A stretch of DNA of 44,249 nucleotides, from assembly GCA_964583605.1 (NCBI GenBank), contig CAZOWL010000025.1:1-44249 (forward strand). Reading direction: 5' to 3'. The notes below the pieces were generated by a model. That model was not told the origin of the DNA. It was given only the letters and a program-made list of their open reading frames with translations, and did not search any database. The stretch is from CAZOWL01 sp964583605 (GTDB lineage: Bacteria > Pseudomonadota > Gammaproteobacteria > Chromatiales > Chromatiaceae). A program made the translations under genes and the position numbers. Shown here piece after piece: positions 39,478-44,249 of the stretch (its first letter is position 1; the number at the start of each line of letters is the position of its first letter).

Positions 39478-39674
39478 TGCGCACCGCCCGCCTTCAACTC
39501 GCTCATGATGGTCTTGACACGCGCAATCTCGCGTCGCACCTCCTTCACGCGCGACGGACGACTCAGTTGCCCAGTGCCTCGCTGCATGCGAAGGTTGAAT
39601 TGCTCCCTCAGCAGCCCTTCAAGCTGCTCCTGCAATTCCGGCTCCGTCCGCGCCCGCAGATCGCTGGCCTTCAT
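39474..39674 (-). CDS. rpmC: Ribosomal protein L29
   Basis: This 66-aa helical protein at the exit tunnel has MKASDLRARTEPELQEQLEG and NLRMQRGTGQLSRPSRVKEV. Its start overlaps the rplP stop by one base. Confidence 0.97.
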   Translation of the reverse strand: MKASDLRARTEPELQEQLEGLLREQFNLRMQRGTGQLSRPSRVKEVRREIARVKTIMSELKAGGAQ

Positions 39675-40087
39675 TACAGCACCGTCCTCGTTGTAAAAGT
39701 GGTGGGAACTGGCAACTTCGCCGCCGCAAGTCGGAATGCCTCCCTAGCCATCTCCTCCGAGACCCCTTCAATCTCGTAGAGCATCCGGCCAGGCTGGACC
39801 AAGGCCACCCAATACTCGACATTTCCCTTGCCCTTACCCATGCGGACTTCCAACGGCTTCTTCGAAACCGGCTTGTCCGGAAACACTCGTATCCACAGCT
39901 TCCCACCACGCCGCACCTTACGGGTGATCGCACGCCGTGCGGCCTCGATTTGGCGGGCCGTCAATCGGCCTCGTCCCAAGGCCTTCAGACCGTAATCACC
40001 AAAGCTGACTCGGTTGCCGGTTTGCGCCAGCCCGCGATTCCGACCCTTATGCTGTTTCCGGAACTTTGTGCGCTTCGGTTGTAGCAT
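39674..40087 (-). CDS. rplP: Ribosomal protein L16
   Basis: This 137-aa 50S protein has MLQPKRTKFRKQHKGRNRGL and LWIRVFPDKPVSKKPLEVRM. The conserved arginine context GRMLYEIEGVSEEMA is normal. It lies 3 nt after rpsC. Confidence 0.98.
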   Translation of the reverse strand: MLQPKRTKFRKQHKGRNRGLAQTGNRVSFGDYGLKALGRGRLTARQIEAARRAITRKVRRGGKLWIRVFPDKPVSKKPLEVRMGKGKGNVEYWVALVQPGRMLYEIEGVSEEMAREAFRLAAAKLPVPTTFTTRTVL

Positions 40088-40090
40088 CGC

Positions 40091-40777
40091 CTATACCCTC
40101 CTTCCGGCTCGCCCTGCCGGCTTCGGCGTCGGCTCTACGGCTCCCTGCTCTCCGAAGACCTCACCCTTGAATATCCACACCTTGATACCGATCACACCAT
40201 ACGTGGTGCGGGCCTCGGCGAACCCGTAGTCCACATCGGCGCGCAGCGTGTGCAGAGGTACCCGCCCTTCGCGACTCCACTCGCTGCGGGCGATCTCGGC
40301 CCCGTTCAGGCGTCCCGCGACATTGACTCGAATCCCTTCGGCGCCCAACCGCATGGTGTTCTGAATGGCGCGCTTCATCGCCCGCCGGAACATGATCCGC
40401 CGCTCAAGCTGCTGGGCAATCCCCTCCGCCACCAATTGCGCATCGAGCTCCGGCTTGCGGATCTCCTCGATGCTGATATGAACCGGGATACCCATCATCT
40501 TGGCGACATCGCCCCGTAAGGCATCGATGTCCTCGCCCTTCTTCCCAATCACAACCCCCGGTCTGGCGGTGTGGATTGTGATATGCGCATTCTTCGCCGG
40601 TCGATCGATTTGAATGTGGCTCACCGAGGCCTGGGCCAAGCGTTTCTTTAAATACGCGCGGACGGCCAGGTCTGTATTCAGGAACTCAGCGTAATCCCTA
40701 GAATTGGCATACCACTTCGAGCTCCAATCCCGGACGATACCCAAGCGAATGCCGGTAGGATGTACTTTCTGACCCAT
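40091..40777 (-). CDS. rpsC: Ribosomal protein S3
   Basis: This 228-aa 30S protein has MGQKVHPTGIRLGIVRDWSS, a KH domain (RPGVVIGKKGEDIDALRGDV) and the C-terminal ARTTYGVIGIKVWIFKGEV. Full length. Confidence 0.98.
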   Translation of the reverse strand: MGQKVHPTGIRLGIVRDWSSKWYANSRDYAEFLNTDLAVRAYLKKRLAQASVSHIQIDRPAKNAHITIHTARPGVVIGKKGEDIDALRGDVAKMMGIPVHISIEEIRKPELDAQLVAEGIAQQLERRIMFRRAMKRAIQNTMRLGAEGIRVNVAGRLNGAEIARSEWSREGRVPLHTLRADVDYGFAEARTTYGVIGIKVWIFKGEVFGEQGAVEPTPKPAGRAGRRV

Positions 40778-40795
40778 TATGGCCCCTTCAAGATC

Positions 40796-41128
40796 TTATA
40801 GCTCCGCCACAACGAGGCGGATATGACTCGTTCTCTTGCTGATGCGATTGCCGCGCCCCTTCGCCCGCGCGTGCATGCGCTTCATAATAGGCCCTTCGTC
40901 TACCTGAATGGCCGCGACCCTAAGCTCATCGATATCCGCTCCCTCGTTGTTCTCGGCATTGGCAATAGCCGATTCGAGAAGCTTTCGGACGATGAACGCG
41001 CCCTTCTTGGTACTGAATGCCAGCGTGTTCAGGGCCTCCTCAGCCTTGCGACCGCGGATCAGATCGGCAACCAACCGGGCCTTCTGCGCCGAGATACGCG
41101 CATACTTCAAATTGGCTTCGGCTCGCAT
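40796..41128 (-). CDS. rplV: Ribosomal protein L22
   Basis: This 110-aa 50S protein has a tunnel-lining beta-hairpin (KRMHARAKGRGNRISKRTSH) and ARISAQKARLVADLIRGRKA. Full length; both macrolide-relevant hairpin strands are intact. Confidence 0.98.
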   Translation of the reverse strand: MRAEANLKYARISAQKARLVADLIRGRKAEEALNTLAFSTKKGAFIVRKLLESAIANAENNEGADIDELRVAAIQVDEGPIMKRMHARAKGRGNRISKRTSHIRLVVAEL

Positions 41129-41142
41129 TGACAGCCCCTCCC

Positions 41143-41421
41143 TTAGCGCTTCTTCGCCTTCTTGTCGGCGGCGTGGCCGCGAAATGTCCGCGTAAGGGCG
41201 AACTCGCCAAGCTTGTGGCCGATCATGTTCTCATTGACCAGGACCGGCACATGCTGCCGGCCATTGTGAACCGCAATGGTCAGCCCAACCATCTCGGGCA
41301 ATATCATAGAACGCCGGGACCATGTCTTGATCGGTCTTTTAATGTTCTGCGCAACCGCCTCGTCCACCTTCTTCGCGAGATGGTGATCCACAAAAGGTCC
41401 CTTCCGAATCGATCGTGGCAC
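41143..41421 (-). CDS. rpsS: Ribosomal protein S19
   Basis: This 92-aa 30S head protein has MPRSIRKGPFVDHHLAKKVD and WSRRSMILPEMVGLTIAVHN. Full length. Confidence 0.98.
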   Translation of the reverse strand: MPRSIRKGPFVDHHLAKKVDEAVAQNIKRPIKTWSRRSMILPEMVGLTIAVHNGRQHVPVLVNENMIGHKLGEFALTRTFRGHAADKKAKKR

Positions 41422-41440
41422 TTTTCGAACCTCGTGTTGC

Positions 41441-42268
41441 TCACTTGCGACCGCGGCGGCGCAGGATCATGCCGTCGGTGCGTTTGCTCTTGCGCGTCTT
41501 ATATCCCTTGGTCGGCACGCCCCACGGCGTCACAGGATGCCGACCGCCTGAAGTGCGGCCCTCGCCGCCGCCGTGCGGATGATCGACCGGATTCATGACG
41601 ACCCCGCGCACTGTCGGTCGGACACCCCGCCAACGTGCTGCCCCTGCCTTGCCGAGCTTGCGCAAGCTGCTCTCGGAATTGCCGACCTCGCCGATGACAG
41701 CGCGGCAGTCGATGTGCACCCGCCGCATCTCGCCTGAGCGCAACCGCAAGGTGGCATAGCCCCCCTCCCGGGCGATGAACTGTGCCGAGCTACCCGCTGC
41801 CCGTGCGAGCTGCGCGCCCTTTCCCGGACGCAGTTCGATGCAATGCAGCTGCGTGCCGACCGGTATGTTGCGCAGCGGCAGACAATTCCCCGGGGCGATC
41901 GGCGCGTCCTCTCCTGCCCGCACGGTATCGCCTTTCGTGAGCCCTTTAGGGGCGATGATGTATGCGCGCTCTCCGTCCGCGTACAACAGCAGCGCAAGAT
42001 GCGCGGTGCGATTCGGATCGTACTCGATACGCTCAACCCTAGCCGGGACACCTACCTTATTGCGCTTGAAATCGACCACGCGATAACGCCGTTTGTGGCC
42101 GCCGCCCTGGTGACGAACAGTGATACGGCCCGATGAGTTCCGACCACCGTGTTTCGACTTCTTTTCCACCAGCGGCGCGTACGGAGCACCCTTGTGCAAA
42201 CCCGGCGTTCGCACCCTGACGACAAAGCGCCGGCCAGCGGAGGTTGGGTTGGTCTTTATAATTGGCAT
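41441..42268 (-). CDS. rplB: Ribosomal protein L2
   Basis: This 275-aa peptidyl-transferase-centre protein has GRNSSGRITVRHQGGGHKRR and the conserved RGVVMNPVDHPHGGGEGRTS, including the key histidine. Full length. Confidence 0.98.
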   Translation of the reverse strand: MPIIKTNPTSAGRRFVVRVRTPGLHKGAPYAPLVEKKSKHGGRNSSGRITVRHQGGGHKRRYRVVDFKRNKVGVPARVERIEYDPNRTAHLALLLYADGERAYIIAPKGLTKGDTVRAGEDAPIAPGNCLPLRNIPVGTQLHCIELRPGKGAQLARAAGSSAQFIAREGGYATLRLRSGEMRRVHIDCRAVIGEVGNSESSLRKLGKAGAARWRGVRPTVRGVVMNPVDHPHGGGEGRTSGGRHPVTPWGVPTKGYKTRKSKRTDGMILRRRGRK

Positions 42269-42294
42269 CTCAAGTCATCCTGCCGCGCGAGGGG

Positions 42295-42591
42295 TCAAAC
42301 GCCGCCGCCGAAATCGATATCCTGCCCTGCCTTCAGGCGCACATAGGCCTTGCGCCAATCCTTCCGCTGGCCAAAGCGGCGACCGAAACGCTTGACCTTT
42401 CCCTTGACGTTCAACACCTGGACGCGCTCGACCGAGACGTCGAACATCTTCTCCACCGCGCTGGCAATCTCGGCCTTGGTCGCATCGGGTATGACCCGGA
42501 ACACGTACTGCCCACCGATCTCGGCGCCACGGACGGCCTTTTCAGACATCACGGGACTCAAAAGAACCTTGAACAAGCGCTCCTGATTCAT
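42295..42591 (-). CDS. rplW: Ribosomal protein L23
   Basis: This 98-aa tunnel-exit protein has LFKVLLSPVMSEKAVRGAEI and NVKGKVKRFGRRFGQRKDWR. Its start overlaps the rplD stop by 4 nt. Confidence 0.98.
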   Translation of the reverse strand: MNQERLFKVLLSPVMSEKAVRGAEIGGQYVFRVIPDATKAEIASAVEKMFDVSVERVQVLNVKGKVKRFGRRFGQRKDWRKAYVRLKAGQDIDFGGGV

Positions 42592-43202
42592 GTCAGCCGC
42601 TCCTCCAGCTTACGCACCGCGCCCTGGGTGGCAACGACACACTCGAACGCCATCAGGCTCACCGGATCGACTTCATGTGCCGACATCACGTCGACTCGGG
42701 GAAGATTACGCGCCGCCAACATCAATGTATCGTCGAGGTTCTCGGTGACGATCAGCGCATCCGTCAGAGCCATCTCACGCAACCGAGCGGCAAGCTCCTT
42801 GGTTTTGGGCGCCTCGAGGACGAGGCTGCCAATGACGTGCAAGCGCCCGAGGCGAACGAGCTCGGATAGGATCGAGCACACCGCCCCACGGTACATCTTC
42901 CTGTTGACCTTTTGCGCATAGCTCTGCGGCCGCGCCGCAAAGGTCACCCCGCCACCACGCCACAGGGGACTTCGGCTGGTGCCGGCCCGCGCGCGTCCGG
43001 TACCCTTCTGCCGCCACGGCTTGGAGCCGCCGCCACGCACTGCCGACCGATTCTTCTGAGCGCGCGTGCCGGCCCGTCCCGCGGCCATGTAGGCCGTCAC
43101 GACTTGATGGACGAGGCCCGGTTTATACTGGGCCCCGAAAATCTCGTCCGAAACGGACAAGGCCCAGGCCGTATCGCCTGCGTTACGAATCGCGAGATCC
43201 AT
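42588..43202 (-). CDS. rplD: Ribosomal protein L4
   Basis: ATG 43202, two nt after the rplC stop, gives 204 aa (MDLAIRNAGDTAWALSVSDE). The 46-residue upstream extension lies inside rplC and is rejected. The extended tunnel loop (GGGSKPWRQKGTGRARAGTS) is intact. In E. coli L4 represses the S10 operon. Confidence 0.97.
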   Translation of the reverse strand: MDLAIRNAGDTAWALSVSDEIFGAQYKPGLVHQVVTAYMAAGRAGTRAQKNRSAVRGGGSKPWRQKGTGRARAGTSRSPLWRGGGVTFAARPQSYAQKVNRKMYRGAVCSILSELVRLGRLHVIGSLVLEAPKTKELAARLREMALTDALIVTENLDDTLMLAARNLPRVDVMSAHEVDPVSLMAFECVVATQGAVRKLEERLT

Positions 43203-43204
43203 CA

Positions 43205-43858
43205 CTATCCGCCGTTGCTCTTCTGTTTGACCGAAGGCGTTACGATCAGCCGCCCTCCCGCGGGTCCCGGCACGCCGCCGCGCACCAATAGGAGATTGCG
43301 CGCTTGATCGACCCGTACGACCTCGAGATTCTGCTGGCACCGCTGGACGCTACCGAGATGGCCAGCCATCTTCTTACCCTTCCAGACGCGACCTGGAGTC
43401 TGATTCTGCCCGATCGAGCCCGGCGCACGATGGGAGAGCGAATTGCCGTGCGTGGTATCCTGCGTGCTGAAATGATGACGGCGCACGACGCCGGCGAAGC
43501 CCCGCCCCTTCGTCACACCTCGGACATCGACATTTTGTCCGGCCTCGAACACGGCCACGCCGATCTCGCCGCCAACCACCAACTCGCCCCCCTGCCCATC
43601 GTTAAGACGGAATTCCCGCACATGGCTGCCGGCCTCGACACCCGCTTTGGCGAAATGCCCTGCCATCGGCTTCGTCACACGCGAGGCTCTACGGGCTCCA
43701 GAGGTGACTTGAACAGCGCGGTAGCCATCTTGCTCCGCGGTCCTGAGCTGGGAGATGCGGTTCGGCAGCACCTCGATGACGGTGACCGGAATCGTCGTCC
43801 CGTCCTCGGCGAATACGCGGGTCATGCCGGCCTTGCGCCCGATTACACCGATCGTCAT
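43205..43858 (-). CDS. rplC: Ribosomal protein L3
   Basis: This 217-aa 50S protein has MTIGVIGRKAGMTRVFAEDG and the loop RRHHFSTQDTTHGNSLSHRA (with the methylated-Gln site region present). Full length, 10 nt after rpsJ. Confidence 0.98.
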   Translation of the reverse strand: MTIGVIGRKAGMTRVFAEDGTTIPVTVIEVLPNRISQLRTAEQDGYRAVQVTSGARRASRVTKPMAGHFAKAGVEAGSHVREFRLNDGQGGELVVGGEIGVAVFEAGQNVDVRGVTKGRGFAGVVRRHHFSTQDTTHGNSLSHRAPGSIGQNQTPGRVWKGKKMAGHLGSVQRCQQNLEVVRVDQARNLLLVRGGVPGPAGGRLIVTPSVKQKSNGG

Positions 43859-43868
43859 GGCTCTGTCC

Positions 43869-44180
43869 TCAGCTCAGCTTGATCTGCACATCGACGCCGG
43901 CGGCCAAATCGAGCTTCATCAAGGCATCGACTGTCTTGTCCGTTGGATCGACTATGTCCATCAGGCGCTTGTGCGTTCGCAGCTCGTACTGATCGCGCGC
44001 GTCCTTGTTGACGTGCGGGGAAACAAGCACGGTGAAGCGCTCATGCTTCGAGGGCAGCGGCACAGGACCCCGAACCTGGGCCCCGGTGCGTTTCGCCGTA
44101 TCGACGATCTCGCGTGCGGACTGATCGATCAGCCGGTGGTCGAACGCCTTGAGCCGGATACGAATTCTCTGGTTCGCCAT
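43869..44180 (-). CDS. rpsJ: Ribosomal protein S10
   Basis: ATG 44180 gives 103 aa (MANQRIRIRLKAFDHRLIDQ), exactly the E. coli length. The longer in-frame extension lies within tuf and is rejected. GPVPLPSKHERFTVLVSPHV is diagnostic. Only 4 nt separate it from the tuf stop, so the S10 operon may be read through from tuf. Confidence 0.98.
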   Translation of the reverse strand: MANQRIRIRLKAFDHRLIDQSAREIVDTAKRTGAQVRGPVPLPSKHERFTVLVSPHVNKDARDQYELRTHKRLMDIVDPTDKTVDALMKLDLAAGVDVQIKLS

Positions 44181-44184
44181 GCCG

Positions 44185-44249
44185 CTACTCAATGATCTTG
44201 GAGACGACGCCGGCGCCGACAGTGCGTCCACCCTCGCGCACCGCAAAAC
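44185..44249 (-). CDS. tuf: Elongation factor Tu, C-terminal end (5' part off window)
   Basis: Hand translation of the last 65 nt on the minus strand gives FAVREGGRTVGAGVVSKIIE then a TAG stop, the invariant C-terminus of bacterial EF-Tu. EF-Tu is the GTPase that delivers aminoacyl-tRNA to the ribosome. The rest lies beyond the window. Confidence 0.95.
   Translation of the reverse strand, partial: FAVREGGRTVGAGVVSKIIE

Overview
The window is high-GC gammaproteobacterial chromosome. The gene orders thrS-infC-rpmI-rplT-pheS-pheT-ihfA-merR and S10-spc-alpha are standard for that class. The style of the proteins (fused CheB-CheR-PAS, PAS/GAF/GGDEF/EAL, DUF2878, the ATP-grasp/alpha-E/transglutaminase pair) would suit Chromatiales (purple sulfur bacteria), but that is inference from memory, not a search.

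Positions 1-4007, all on the minus strand, form a peptide-secretion cluster. In transcription order it has three small double-glycine-leader peptides (56, 47 and 53 aa), a perfect 12-bp hairpin, a 45-aa hydrophobic peptide, a thioredoxin-reductase-like flavoprotein with CPYC, an HlyD-type adaptor, and a C39-peptidase ABC transporter cut by the window edge. All three precursors share a leader ending in VSGG and a core starting FVCGGLC. This looks like a bacteriocin/microcin-type system in which a dithiol-oxidase-like flavoprotein could act on a conserved CGGLC motif. It is the most novel part of the window. Beside it (4288-4622) lie remains of a vapBC toxin-antitoxin pair with a REP-like element at the junction.

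Positions 4804-8264 (plus) encode a fused circularly permuted ATP-grasp/alpha-E protein and a transglutaminase-like protein in a 4-nt-overlap operon. They are followed by a minus-strand gamma-carbonic-anhydrase-like protein and an AraC-family regulator. Positions 10718-17990 (minus) hold two very large signalling proteins with an 8-nt overlap: CheB-CheR-coiled-coil-PAS, then PAS/GAF/GGDEF/EAL. Next come an OmpA-like lipoprotein (minus), a DUF2878 membrane protein (plus) and an ABC exporter half-transporter (plus).

From about 21850 to the end everything is minus-strand translation machinery. It comprises merR, ihfA, pheT, pheS, rplT, rpmI, infC (apparent AUC start), thrS (with a leader hairpin mimicking a tRNA-Thr anticodon loop), tRNA-Val(GAC), a SAM hydroxide adenosyltransferase-family gene, and then the alpha, spc and S10 ribosomal operons back to the 3' end of tuf. 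The spc operon has an unusual 244-nt gap between rpsN and rpsH.
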